Shown here piece by piece: positions 22,745-37,850 of a stretch of 64,000 nt of DNA. The notes beneath the pieces were generated by a model. It worked only from the letters and a program-made list of their open reading frames with translations. It did not search any database and was not told where the DNA came from. The translations under genes and the position numbers were made by a program. Source of the stretch: Anarhynchus alexandrinus (Eukaryota; Chordata; Aves; Charadriiformes; Charadriidae); the NCBI GenBank assembly GCA_008711295.1, contig VUYV01000224.1:923420-987419 (forward strand). The letters are read 5' to 3'. Within the stretch, counting starts at the first letter, position 1. The number at the start of each line of letters is the position of its first letter.

Positions 22745-24472
22745 CACCTTTAATGTTTGAAAAAAATAAATGGTATTTGAGCCATTGCAGTTATGAAGGG
22801 AACAGATCTTGCTCCACGAGAGACCGTGAACAGGTTCACATTAGACTCATGCTTGGGAAAAAAAGAAAACCCAAACCCAAAACATTCTCCTTTCAGATCC
22901 AGAGCGGAGTTCTGAATAGACAAGACCACAAGAGTGCCCCGGACAGTCCAAGGCACATTACCCCAGTGCAGACATTTCCATCAACATGAAGTTATGACAG
23001 CTACATTCTTTCTAGTTACAACATTGTTCTATCAATATTACAAAATTAGGCATACTTTGGATTTTGCACAGAGACAAGAAGGACTTTTACTTCAGGAAGT
23101 AGTCAACCTGGGTCATCAAGTCATTTCACAATGAAGAGCTCCCTTCACTCTGCCCTTTCTCCCCCAGCAGTGACTAACACCAAATTCACCCCCGAGACAC
23201 AAGTTAGGCTCACCAGCCCAGTGATATTGTCTATGCTTCAGTCAGCAAACCAATAAATAGACCTTATGACAAGCACCAGATATTTACTTGTCATCACACA
23301 GCAATTCTCCACACCCAGATAAAAAGAACTTCCTGCAGTGTAATCCAAGAGTCAGTACATACTAAGACAACATCACTGCTGAACCTATTGGAGACCAAGA
23401 CATTTGTCTGCCTTTGAAGCAGATGTCACATGAGTTTCCTTCACACAAACACCACATGTAAATTTAAACTTCTTGGTACTGTGCTTTAAGAACAAAAGCA
23501 GATATCAGAACATGGAGGACAATCCTCCAGAAATAGCTTATCAGCTACAGAAAATAATAATAAAAAAAAAAGGAGACAGTGGCCACTTACAAGTCTTCCA
23601 CACGACTAGCTTGCTTTAAGGAGAGCATCAAGTTAAGGCAGTGTTGAGACAACTGGCTAAGAACATGCCGAATAGAGCTGTTGTCAGTAGTCACCAATTT
23701 GATATCCTACTCCATTTCAGGGATGGGCCACGTGGCTTTAGATCTCAGTATCAAGGTCTAAAGACTTCAGCCACAGGATGCTGCTTTCTGCAGCAAGCAG
23801 CAACTCAGGGGGCTTTGTTGAAGTCTTCTAGACCAGGCTGAGTGGCTTTACAAGTCTAGGTCAATGTTTCAGCAGAGCCAAAAATACAGTGATGGGCACT
23901 GAAAGAGAACACCGAGGGTGCCAGCTGCAAGTCTGTTTATCACAGTCCGAGGTGGAGTTCAACTTGTGTGTGAAAGCCACATAGTCAAGAGCCACCCCAC
24001 CAGCTTTCAGGGAAGGTGTAAGCACCTGCACTGAGGTTACTGGGAGAGCCAGCTCTCTACAGTCTGCAGGGTGGGTACAGAGGCTCACACTGGCTTTGCT
24101 CCTCATTACAAGATTAACAGTCTAATAAAACTCAGTAAGGAAGTCAGGGTCTTTTGGCCTGCCCAAAGAAGTTTTCCCAGCCTCAAAGAAGGAGTTACCA
24201 CTGAGGGAGCTGTTGTGGAATAGTTTTATTTCTTCCCACGTAAAGGCCATTGTTTAAGCATTTACAGGTTTCCTAGTGCAATACAACCAAAAAAAGCAGT
24301 AACAAAAAAAATGCCGCCTTCTTCCCAGGCAACTAAACAGAAGTAGATTTTTACTGCAACATATACACATTAAATATAGTATACAGTCCATGCAGCGGCA
24401 TAGCCATGTTAAAGGGAGTCGTGGCTTCAGCCATCAGTGCATTACAGTCCAAATTTCACTCGCTCCTACTTT
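22745..24472 (-). other. DYNLL2: DYNLL2 3' UTR, proximal and possible distal ends
   Basis: On the minus strand AATAAA lies at 24230-24225, which would give a short UTR of about 260 nt. A second signal, ATTAAA, lies at 22754-22749 and would extend the UTR to about 1.7 kb. The interval has no open frames of note and is A/C-rich on the plus strand. The proximal end is well supported; the distal end is inferred. Confidence 0.55.
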
Positions 24473-26433
<1,961 letters not shown>

Positions 26434-28859
26434 CGTGAACCTAAGGCAGAACATAGATTCCTTTAGTCCCTTCCCAAGGAAGAAGCTTCCTGTGCATCAG
26501 AGGTTGTCCTTTCTATGGCAGGCTGCGTCACAAGCTGATACTACAAACCCCCTGTTATGGCCAGGGCGAGTTTATCAGAGCAGCCTACTGTAGTCCCAGG
26601 CTAAGGTGCCCCTTATAGCTGGAGCGCTGTAGCACTGGCACTGTCTGGAGGTTAGATCAGAGATAGCCCAACATCAGCATCTGCATTAAACACATGCAGA
26701 AAAAGCTTACTGTGTGGGAGGAGACGGGATCTGCAAAGAGCCACAGCCCTCCTATACATCAATAGGCTACAGCCAAGTTTGCCTTCCAGGTGCACCAGTG
26801 GTTTGGAGCATCATCTGTCCAGAGCCTTGCAAGCGAGGAATCCCAGACTGCCCGTCTCCAGCAGGGAGGCTCAGGAAGCATGTTAACAGCAGCAGTGCTT
26901 TTATTCCATCCCATGCCAGGAGTTACAGTTACTGCTGCTACTTTAGCCTGGAAGGAGTGCTGTTCCACATTCAGCCTATCATCATCCCCTCACCGCTGCT
27001 TTGCCACTGAAACACAGACTTCAGCTGCTCCCACGGGACAAAGCCGGTCTGACAAGCCAGAAACAGGTTAACACTACACTGCAGCCTAGAAACAGGGGGA
27101 AGCACGCCCCACCACAGAGCTAGCACAGCTAGGGCCTGGCAGAGTGGCCTCCTTTCCACCCCCACTACGACACACAACACAGGCACTAGAAGCCAGCACA
27201 CTAGTGCTGCCCATGACCTTTAAGAAACTAGAAAGTGCTACACTGGCACCTCGTGTGTAGTCCCCTTCACTAAGTTAGTTCAGGTGCTTCACACCAGCCA
27301 CTGAAGCCATGTACATGTGGGTCTGCCACGGCCTTCCAGGAAGGCATTCAGCATTGGGAAGTTTCCAGTGCAGTTCATATTACCCTAGAAAATGGGGATT
27401 GGGAATCCCAGCCCTGCAGCCTTTCTTCAGGCAAAGGCCATGACACACGCCCTGGGGAAGGAGTCCCATGCAGTCCTGCTGCTGGATGACACATTCCAAC
27501 ATCCTCCCAGGCACCAGAGCCCTCGCTCCCAAGCCACACGTGAGGCTCAGTCAGGAGGCACATGTTATCTGGGGGACCGGTCAAGCGAAGGTCTGTGCTG
27601 AGAAGGACCACAGCTGCTCACCTTGGGAGCAGCATTTACCAGAGCATATTAAAACTTTGTGGGAATAAGCTTCTTAATGGCAAGGAGTGCCTCAAATTAA
27701 GCCTGCAGAGCACCACTAAGTTTCCTAAATCCTTTTACAGTCCTGTAAGTCTTGAGTGATACTACCAAGCATGTTTTGAAATAGTGAAACTACACATTTT
27801 TAGCTCTACTGGGGAGTGAAGAAAATCTGCTGCAATGATCGCTTCCTGGAACAGTCCCAGAAAACTGAAGGAGTAGCTTTGTTACAGCAATTAAAGGAGC
27901 CTGCTATCCAGAGAGAAAGAGAATCCAGTTACATAATTACAGCCCTATGATTACAATACTTCAATTCTTCACTCTGCCTGCAGTTGAAGACTTCTATTGC
28001 AACCTTAATTTATACGTTTTAGATAAAATGTTTAATAGAGGACTGCTATTAACATACACTAATAGCATCAGGAGGAACGACAGGAACTGAGCTCAAATGC
28101 CAACAGAGAGCATGCACCCCTACCACAGCTCTGGCAAAGCCACTTCCAGGCAGTTTGTTCCCCTCTGTGATGTGGTTTACGCCAGTGGGTGTTAACCTGT
28201 GGCCCAGAAACTCTGGCAGGACAAGACATGGCTCAGAACAGCCCAACCAATGGCCCATAGATTTGGATTCACTATCCAGGAATCTGGAAGTCCCTTGGAA
28301 AAGCCTTCTGGGATTCCAGCCCACAGGAAAAGGGAAGTAGCAGAGATTCACTTGTGGGTCAATCCTCCAGGAAAGCCTCTTTAGGGGAAGAGGGGGAGCA
28401 AGCTCTCATGCACATCAGGCCTTCGTACACCTCCATGCATGCTAGGTTCAGAGGGCATTTGCTGTTATGTAACCAGCCACAGAGTGACCTGCAAAAAGCA
28501 TCTTCCCTCCTCATTGTTTAGGCAAGGAGCATCTCAGTGCAGGCCCACGCCGCCGAGGGCCAACAGCGCCATAGAAAAAAAAAGCAACAAAATGATTATC
28601 CTTCAGTAAAGCTGCAATTGCTGGCCAGCCTGCCCTCCCCAGCACAGCACTGCTCCAGGACACAGCATCCTTGGACAGGGACTGGCAGCCAGCTGTACTG
28701 CTGGAGGGAAGGTCCCCTGCACCTGCTGTGGGGCAGGGAGCAGCTCCAAGTGCCACCCCATCCACAGGGCACGGCCCCAGCCTCATCCCATTCCCTCGTG
28801 GAGTTACAGAGGCGTCCTCCCCACAAGGCAGCACCACATACTCTTTATCTCTAAACCAA

Positions 28860-29480
28860 AAGATCACCTCAGGGTCTTGCCACCCAAGTCTGAGGAAAAC
28901 CTCAAAGCCCCAAGCACCCAGCCCAGGGTAGGATGGGCCAGGGAAGGGGTAATAGTACAGCTCCAGCAGCCAGCCTTCCCCAGCCCAGGGCAGGATGGGG
29001 TCTTGAGGGAGGAAGACCACAGCCCTAGCAGCTGTTCCAGGGCACGATGAGGCCTAGGGAGGGGAATTAGGCCCAAGGCAGCACCCAACCCTTCCCCCAC
29101 CAGAGTAGGATGAGGCCTTGGACGGAGTATGAGGCCCAGACCCAGCACCCAACCACTCCCCCACCAGGACAAGGGTTTAGGAAGGGGATGATGCTCAAGC
29201 TCAGCACCCATTCCCCCCCTCACCAGGACAAGAGGTGGATTTGGGAAAGGGATGAGACAAAAGGCCCCACACCCACTCTTTCCTTCCCCGGGCAGGATGG
29301 AGCCCTAAGAGTGGGATAAGCCCAAAGCCCAGCACCCCCCGCTTCCCCACCAGGACAGTATGGAGCCTGAGGATGCGGGCGAGGCCCAAGCCCAACACCC
29401 ACCGCTTCCCCAGCGCAGCTGGAGAGGGCCCTGCGAAGGGGGTGCGGCACAACCCCTTCCCCACCAGGGTAGGAGGGGGC
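28860..29480. repeat. DYNLL2: 60-bp minisatellite in DYNLL2 intron 1
   Basis: About ten imperfect copies spaced 53-64 bp. Each carries a core like cccaccaggacaagg or cccagggcaggatgggg, followed by gaggcccaagcccagcaccc. Core starts lie near 28917, 28980, 29033, 29097, 29160, 29220, 29283, 29345, 29405 and 29459. The minus (sense) strand is G-rich. The rest of intron 1, from 26441 to 28860, shows nothing beyond ordinary intron sequence. Confidence 0.8.
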
Positions 29481-29798
29481 CCGGGGAGACGCTCCCGGGA
29501 GCCGGGCGCATGTGCAAGCCGGAGCCCTGCGTGACCTTCACGGGGGGAGCCCCGGGGGCGCCCGAGACAGCGGTGACCTTGCCCGGCGCGAGGCCGGCAA
29601 CGCACCGGCAGCAGGCCACCGGGGCGGGGCAGGCTCCGAGCGCCGCCGGGAGGTACCTACTGGCCGGAGCCGCCCGGTCTCTCCGCGACCCTTACCCCGC
29701 CCCGGGGACGGCCCCGCCGCCGCCACCTCACACACGGAGCGACCGGTGCCAGGCGAGGCGCGGAGGTCCCCGCCGCCGCGGCCGAGGGCGTCGCTCAC

Positions 29799-29950
29799 CT
29801 TCACAGTGACAGGGCCACCCCGGGAGGACGAGGCACGGCACCGAGGAGGAGGAGGTGGGAGGAGGCCCGGACCCGCTCGCCTCAGCCCGCTCCGCTCCGT
29901 TCCCTGCGCCGCGCCGAGCGCTCTGCCCCTCGCCGCCGCGCCGCGCTCAA
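29799..29950 (-). other. DYNLL2: DYNLL2 non-coding exon 1 (5' UTR)
   Basis: On the minus strand a donor GTGAAG|GTGAGCG lies at 29799/29798 at the inner edge of the CpG island, as expected for the known non-coding first exon of DYNLL2. The 5' boundary is estimated from the CCAAT boxes and the GC-box plus TATTTGAG sequence near 29945-29960. It is not directly visible. Confidence 0.6.
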
Positions 29951-30110
29951 ATACCGCCCCGCCCGCTGCGGCGCGCGGCCCGTCGCTCCCCTATTGGCTG
30001 CACCGCCCGGCACGCCGCGCCCCCATTGGCTGCGCCGCGGCCGCGGCCCGCCGCCCCGGCCCGTCCGCCCGCGCTGTTCTGCCTACATCCTGTTTCATCC
30101 CACAATGCCG
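29940..30110 (-). promoter_or_regulatory. DYNLL2: DYNLL2 CpG-island promoter
   Basis: Two CCAAT boxes lie in GCCAAT context on the minus strand (attgg at 29993-29997 and 30025-30029), with GC boxes between 29955 and 29962 and a weak TATA-like TATTTGAG just downstream. A TCCCACAATGC element lies at 30098-30108. The sequence is dense in CpG. Orientation and position fit transcription into DYNLL2 exon 1. Confidence 0.7.
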
Positions 30111-30149
30111 CGGGGCGAGCGCGGGGCGGGGCGGCGCGGGGCGGTGCCT

Positions 30150-30420
30150 GACGGGGGCGGGGGGTACCCCCGTACCGGGAGGGGTCGCGGCCTGGTCCCC
30201 GGGGGGGTGATCACTGCGGGGGTTCCAGCCGCTTTGGGGACCCTGATCCTCGGGGGTGACCCTGATCCCCGAGGGGGGACCCACTGCCTTGGGGAAACCT
30301 GATCCCCATGGGGGGAACTGCCTTGGGAGGGCCTCATCCCTTGAGGGGGCCTTGCTGCTGTGGTGGCCCTGACCCCCACGGGCCTGCCTCTGCCCTCACA
30401 CCAGGCCTGACTGGGAAGTG
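30150..30420. repeat. Degenerate G/C-rich repeat upstream of DYNLL2
   Basis: Loosely repeated ccctgatccccgagggggg and ccactgccttggggaa modules of about 30-35 bp, just upstream of the DYNLL2 promoter. They are too diverged for a firm unit. Confidence 0.55.
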
Positions 30421-33400
30421 CCGTGGAGGGGGCCTTTGTGGTGTTACAGTTATATTCCCAACGCTGAGAGATGCCGGAGCATCTCTGTGGCAGGATTTGC
30501 TGCGATGTCGCTGGGCACCAAGCATGGCGGCCACCCAGCCCGGCTGCATTTTGACAGTGCTGTGTCCACCTAAAACCAGGTCTTAACGTGTGGCTCCCCG
30601 CCATCGGGTTCTTGGCGTCTCGTGAGACTTTTCTGTGTCCACAGAGCTGCTTGCGGGCCTGGGAATGCCATAGGAGATGTGTTCTTGGAAAGACAGCTCA
30701 ACCTAAGCATAAAAAACCAGTTCTGTCAGTGGTGATTAGTTGTAGTTTCGCACCTTGATGGTGTCTTCCACCTGACATCTTCCAACGCCTGATGGTCATT
30801 GCTCACTTGAGCCTTGTGAGACCCTCCCAAGCTGGCTGGCATTCCTGCAGCTTCTCATATTTACACCTGAGGAAACTGAGGCAGTAGCAGGAGAGAATGA
30901 CCTGTGGAAAGTCCCTGAGGCCATTAGCGGCCCCGTTAGGAGCAGATCCACGTCTGCTGGAGCTTGATGTAACCTCCTCCTCTTCCACTGTCCCCAGATG
31001 TCTGGGTTTCCCCCGCAGGACTCAGCATCTCTTCTTGCCCCGCAAAGTCAGACAGATTTCCCCCTCCTGAACATGTCAAGAGGACTCCCTCCTTTCTTGG
31101 GGTTTTCCTGCTTTTATGCTGGCAGCAAAGCTTGGGGAATGCCCAGCAAAGGTGGGAGCATCTTTCACTGAACCACCAGCCCCATGTACTGCGGGAGCCA
31201 CTACTTTTCTACTGGGGGTGTCTCAGTGAGTCCTGCCAGGTCCCTTTCCTGCCAGGTCCAGCCTTGCTTTGTGTGGGAAAGCTGATCAAATCCCAATACC
31301 GGGATGCACTGCTGAGAATTGGCCCTGCGCCACACCAGTGTTCAGAGGTGACAGGCAACCATTTGAGCAGCTTCATCGTACGTTCACTGTGAGAATGTGT
31401 GATGCTTCAAGTACATGTGAAAGCCAATGTAAGGGTGAAGGGGAGAATAAAACGTCTCTGTTCACCCCCGGACAGCTGTGGCAGGGTCCCCACAACTGGC
31501 AGGGGGCTGGCAGTCAAACCCCATGCTGCCCGTTGTGTGCAGACCTCAGGGTGGGAAACAGCAAAGGAGTCTCACACTTGTAAGCCATCTGCTGCCCACG
31601 TGCCCACCCGTGAGGTCTCATGGGGTCCTGCGCCGGGGCCGGCAGTGAGGGAGCAGCAGGGCCGGCAGGATCCTGGCACATAGGTGACACCGGTACTTTG
31701 GTCACTTGGCTTTCCCACAGGGGTCTCCTGCCCTCAATAAACGTGCTCCAGGCATACATCTGCCCCCCGGGCTGCTCCCGTGGGCCCGTCTGCCAGGCTG
31801 GCTGCCAGCCAGCTCCCATTTTGGTTGCTCCATTTCACTTGGGCAGAGGTGCCAAGAAGCCCTTTGCAGAAGCCACCTGAAGAAAAGCCCAGCAAAACAA
31901 AAAAGTCCCTGTTCCCGTACCGTCCTCATTCCCACACCACGGTGCCCGCACAGCGCTGCCCGGTGTGAACAGCAGCGAGATGGAGACAGCGCTGCCTGGG
32001 CTCAGCTGGCTTTTAACGAGACCGGTTTTAATTGTGTGCGTGGCCTTGAGAACCAAGGAGACCAATCCTGGGTACTGAAATCTATCTAATTTGATTGCTC
32101 AAGGAAGACAAGCCTACAGCTGATAACAGCACTCGGGGGACAGGCTGGAGTTCACTCCACGGCTGCGCTTTTGCCAAGCAGGCAGCCCACGAATGGGCTG
32201 ATCCTTTTTGCTAATGAAGTGGATGTTTCCTGGTGTGACCTTCGCAGCCTCTGAGATACTGGTCAAAACTCCTAACAGCAAATAAAATATTTACTATTCC
32301 CAAATGGGTCCAGACCTGAGCTTCAGCCTTAAGATAGCAGAAACCAGAGAGCAGCAGAAAAGCGAGTGAGGACTAACGCTGCAGGGCATGGCACTAAGTT
32401 TGTAAGACCACTGTTGGTGGCATGGGATCTGACCTCCAGCCTTCAGATGGATAATTTGAGGGCACCAGCATCCCCTCTAAGCTCAAATGCTCAAAGCCTG
32501 GGTGCATTGGCCAGGGAATGGCTGCGGGTCGCCTGCTGTCTGCCTGGCACCGCACACACGGGAGCTGTGGACATCCCGGGGCTGCACCAAGAGCTGCTCT
32601 GACTGAGAAGCAAAGTGTCGATAAATAAATATGTGGGCAGAGCAGAAGGCTGGGCTGCAGCCGTCAAATTACCGCTTCAGGCCTCAGCCTTATTAACGTG
32701 GAGATCCCTCTGCACTGGTCTGGGAAATAACTGATGGTCTCTGCACCCCTGGAGTGACGTTTTTCTTGCTTTCTTCTGCAGGTTGACTTTTCTTGCGCCC
32801 TCTGCAGGAAGGGGGAGCGGACAGTGCCCGTCCTGCCAGGACGCAGGCGATGTCGTGCACCCACTGTCGCACTCTAGGTCACCACAGGCCACCCCCAGCT
32901 GGGACCCTGCCTTTGTCTGTTTTGGATGCTGGTGCTAATGCAGTAACAGGCTTAACTACAGCCCTTTATGAGCTTCAATCTCAGCGGCAGTGGGAGTAAA
33001 TGTTTTTATGGTGGTGTTTTCAGAGGCTCCGCGAGGCTGGAGGGGGCTGGAGGTGGTGATCTTGGGGCTGAGGAGGACAGAAAGGCCATGACTGGGCAGA
33101 TGATGGGCAGCTGCCAGAGTGGGACCTGCTTGGGAGAGGCAGGAGGTCAGAGTTCTGCAGAGTGCCCAGGATGCGGGAGCGCACGGGGAGCCCTGGAAGC
33201 GGGGATGGGGCAGACCCACATCCCCGTAGGCTGCAGCGTGGTCTAGGCTTGCCTGGCCGGAGCAAGCAGGCTCCCTGGGGCTGCGCTGCAGAGCAGCAGA
33301 GCCGGTCATCCCCGCAGGGCTCCGGGAAGCTCCTGGCCATGAGGGCAGCCGGCTCTGCTCAGGTTCGCTGCATGATGCTTGGCTGGGCTATTTATAGCTG

Positions 33401-36400
33401 TGCCTGCCAAGCCTCTGTTGAGGCAACAGATCTCTGAGTCTTGTGGGTCTTTGTTACGAGCATCCCAGACCGGCAGGCGCAGAGACTCGGCTCTCCCCTT
33501 GCCGGGCCAGAATAGAATCAGAGTTTGCATCAGGGCGGCAGCGCCATGGGCACAGAGCCCACCTACGGCCTCGGTGCAGGCACGGGAACCAGCCCGGCTG
33601 CGCTGGAGGAGGCTGCTCCCTCCCTCCCCGGCACTGAGCTGTGGAGGAAACCCTCCGCTTTTCTCTTCCGAGGAGCTCCGGTATGTGGCAAACACCAAAC
33701 CAGTCTCGCAGCACTGCTGCCGCGGGTGAGCCGTGACCACGGGTCGCAATACCGCTGCCCTTGGCGGAGCCTGGTTGCTCTGCCTGTATTGCTACACCGT
33801 CCCCTGCTAATGAAGGAGCTTCGTTAGTGGGGAGGGAGCTGAGCTGTTGTAAGTCAGATCTCTGTTCCTGCTGCCGTGAGTTTCTGCTTAATCCTCGTGT
33901 GCGATAGAGTGACAACCGCAAAGTCTGGTTTTACTATACTGTTAATCCTGAGCTGGGGCTGGGGCAGATGACGGGGGAATGCAGGTTTTAAGGCCGGAGG
34001 GCAGCTGCTGAGCGATGCTCGTCCTGTCTGTCCCGCACGACAGCAGCCCCAGGCTTTCCCACGAGGACTCCGTGCTCCAGACCTCCCGGTATTTTCCCGG
34101 TGCAAGCGGGTGCAGAAGCAGGGCTCGCCTCCCTCCTGCCCTGCCTGTTTTGGGGAGGGCCACGGGTGCCTTCATCCCAGGGCAGGAGGGAGCTGCCCCG
34201 GGGACCCGGCTGCAAAGGGACGAGGGATAAAACGGTGGCCCTGAACCCAAATGGTGACAGTCAACGGTCCACAGAGCTGGCTCCAGTGTGGGCGGCTGCT
34301 TCTGTAATCCCAGTGTAACCCTGTCCTGCCTCCTTCCCCAAAGCGGTCGGCAGCAAGAGGAGGTGGAGGATCCCCCTCTCCTGCCCGGCACTGCCCCGGC
34401 CGTGGCCGCCGCCGGGCGCTGCAGGCTCGACGCTGCTCTGTGCACGTGAAGGAGCGCGGCCTTGAGGGAAGAAAGTGCTTCAAATGCCACAGAGGGAGAT
34501 GCGTTCCTGAATCGTGACAAAAAGCATTTATTTATAAATTCCTCCGAGTGCACTATATAAGGCACTTCACAGGGATTAACAGGAAAAGGGCCTGGCGACG
34601 AGGAGCAGTTTGCCATCTAAGGCTGTGCTCCTCCTGCCCCGCGGCCGTGGGCTTCCCCACAGGACGCGCTTCCAATCCCAGGCGATTTTAAGTCAAAAAC
34701 CACAGACTTTGTGCACATCTGCCATAAGAAACGCAGAGGTCTGGGAATCGAAAGCTGGGTTGACAGCGTGGCTGCAACATCACACCATCTCCACTTCCAC
34801 GCTGCACCTCCGCAGTAACATCCCCCCTAGGAGATTTTTCTTCTTATTTAACCTAAACCCACTTTGCTACAACCTAGCCCATTACTTCTGTCCCACCGTG
34901 GCACACTGACTTATTTTGTACCACGTGTCCGTAGCAGATGACTGCAGAAATGTCACCTTTGTCTCCTCTCCCTGCAGGAACTCCTTTCCTCTCTCCTCCT
35001 CCTCCTCCATGTCTCCTGCACCTCTGCTCACCTCGCTCTTCTCCAGACTCCACCATCAGTCACTCTCCTTTGCCAATAATCAATAAAAACAACAGCAGCA
35101 GTAAAGCACCTTCTTTTATTAATTCACCTCCTAGCTCTCCCCGTGTGTCCTGGGCGGCGTGGGCACGGCAGTGACACCCGGGCGCCCCGGAGCAGGACGG
35201 CTGCTCCACAACGAAGGGGGATTTGGCCACTTCATCATATCAACACAACCCCTCTCCATCAGGTCCTGCCTGCTGCGGCCGGAGCATGAACGTGACAGCC
35301 AGGGCGGCTGCGGGTACTCTTGCTCGTCTCGTGACATCGCAATCACCGATAATCATCCTCCTGTGGCTGATGCATCGAGCGAAGCGCCGGCAGCTCCCGA
35401 TCTCCGGGCAGAGATGCGCTGCAAAGCAACTGCACCGAAACGAGATGTGAGCGTGAGAGGGAGGCACTGCCAGCGGCTCAGCCCCGCGCTCAGCTGCTGC
35501 CGGGGTAAAGCCTTGCAGAGCCTGACCCCTTGAAAAACGCGTTGTTCTCCCCTGCAAGTGACAGCCCATCCATGAGGCACCCATGGGGCAGCAAGCGCTG
35601 CCCAGGGGGACGGGTCTGCACACAGATGGGCACCCCATGACCTGCTGCCCAAGCACCCACATCGTCCTGGGGCAGGATCTGGCCGGCGGCTCCTCCTGGG
35701 TGCTCACACCTAATAGCGAGACCTGGCACTTGCCTTGGGCAAGGGGGAGCAGGATCTGGCCCTTGTTCGTCGCTGCAGTCCCCAGCCGCCAGCTTTCCAG
35801 CTGCTGGAGCCGGGTCCCTCACCGGCCGCAGCCCCCCTGCGGTTGCCCAACAAGTTATTTTTTACCAGGAGTCAATTGTTTTGGCAAGTGTTTTGCAAAC
35901 TGCATTACGGAGGGTTTGCTATCAGTCCTGGGCCGCTTTGATCAATCTTGTTTGCGAAGCAGTTTTCAGCGCCCTGGTTAATGTACGTTATTATCTCCCT
36001 GAATCCCTGCTATAGAACCTGGATAAATCCCGTGGTAAAAAGAAAATGCCCTATAAAAGGAAATGCTCTATAAAACTCCAGCGGGGAGCTGCCACCGCTG
36101 ATGCTGAGGGTTTGATCACCGTAAGCAGTCTGTTAACATCAATATCAGACCCCAAGTCCCCCAGTTTATTGTTCACAACTTTGGGACGATTAAGCATTTT
36201 CACTACCTGCCATCCCCTTCACTACAAAGATCCAGTCTTGGCGCATTTCTGTCTCCCACGGGTTATTCTCACATCCCCCCGTGCACTGGGAACCAGGTTC
36301 TCCCTGTGCCCAGCGCTCTGAGCACCTCGTCCCCATGCCTGATCTGCAAAGGCTTTCAGTCCAGAGGGAGACCGGAGGGCACGAATACTGGAACTGGGAC

Positions 36401-37850
36401 TGTCCCCAGGTTCCCCAGCTGGGAAAGGAGTCACTAACCACTGTTGCTGCCGGGAGCAGCGGAGCAGGAGGTGCAGGGGCTTGAGGAGTTCCTGCCCGGA
36501 GAGAAGCACTCCTTCCTCAGAAGGACCACCCGGGGCTGGGTGGTCCTTCCCATCAGTGTCACGCACCGGGGCTCTGAAAGCCCCATACACAGTCTCCGGC
36601 CACACCTGCCCGTCCCCAAAGCCAGCACGGCCCTTTCGTGGCTCCAGCGTGCACGCAGCTATCGCTCCTCGTCTCCCCGGGGTCTGTCCCGCAGCGGCGG
36701 CAGCTGCAGCGTGGCACCACGGCAGGGCAGCCTGGGCTTATCTCCGAATCAAACGGGCTTAAAAATGCGACGAGCCATAGACGGCTTTTTGTTTGAACAC
36801 TGCTTTCCATGAGGTAGCGCGTTCCGTGCCATCCCGCAAGCGTGATAGAAAAAACTAATACTAAACGACTTGTGAGCCTTATTAATATGTATTCAGGTCA
36901 TCTGCTCTCTGCAAGTTTTTGCAAGTGACTTGCGGTGTGCAGTTCATGCAGGATCCATAAATAAAAATATCTCTCTGGAATCTCGGCGGGGTCATATGAG
37001 CACAGGAACATAACAACTGCCTTTGTGCACGCGGAGGGACGAGGGGTGACGCAGCCCAGCCGGGCTGAGCCAGCCAGCCCGCGGCTCCCGGCTCCCGGCA
37101 CCCCAGCCCGGGCTCCCAGACCAGCTGGGTGCACTGAGAACTGGGAACCCCCTTTAACCTGACCCTTCCCGAAGTGAAAGGTGTGTTTAGAGACAACATA
37201 CGCACCAAAGGAAAAGTCACGCCAAGCCACGTGCTGTGTGACTGTGCCTTGTGGCTCCGCTCCCGCAGTGGGCTTTGCGGGGCTCCCAGTCTGACCGGGA
37301 GGCAGAGGGGTTTTGGGACGCAGACTTGGTGTGCTTGCAGGGCCAGGACAAGGATGAATGTTAATTTGACTTTTTCCCTTGAGTTTCTCCGTTTTTTCTT
37401 TTCTGTCCTCCCTCCCATTGTAGCATTTGGGCTGGGCGCTCCAGCCCGAAACCCAACACGGTTTATCTGCATGGGGCCCTGCCTGCACATCAAAGGTTTC
37501 CTAAATTTTTAAGGCTGGAAGGGCTGTTGTGACCATCTGTTCCACCCTCCTGTGAGCCACAGCACTCACCAGGGTTGGTTTTTTGTGGTCGAGCGGAGCA
37601 CTGCGCTGCCCTCGGACGAGCTCGGGGGTGCCAAGGCACGCCGGGTTGCTTTGGGATGGCTGCAGGGAGGGGGTTTCCTCCTGCACCGCTGCAGCACATC
37701 CACAGCAGCCACGTCTCCACGCCACTTTCTGCATTTCCTCCGCTCTGCCGCGCTCCTTCCTTCCCAGCCGCGGGTCAGCCAGGGGCTGCAGTCCCCAGGG
37801 GTGTCCCCGCTCTGGGCAGGCGCTGGGCGCTCACGGGTGAACCACCTGGG
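30420..37850. other. Non-coding spacer, DYNLL2-SRSF1 interval, left part
   Basis: I recognise no coding exon. The stretch includes a short TCC microsatellite at about 34996-35011 and an AT-rich island at 35860-36080 carrying CAATTG, TTGATCAA-like and TTAATGTACGTTA motifs. The rest is unremarkable moderately GC-rich sequence with short chance open frames. Confidence 0.45.
37500..37562 (-). mobile_element. Old CR1-like fragment
   Basis: The stretch taaggctggaagggctgttg, then tgaccatctgttccaccctc, resembles the 3' end of an older CR1 subfamily in reverse complement. It is short and diverged, so the call is tentative. Confidence 0.5.
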
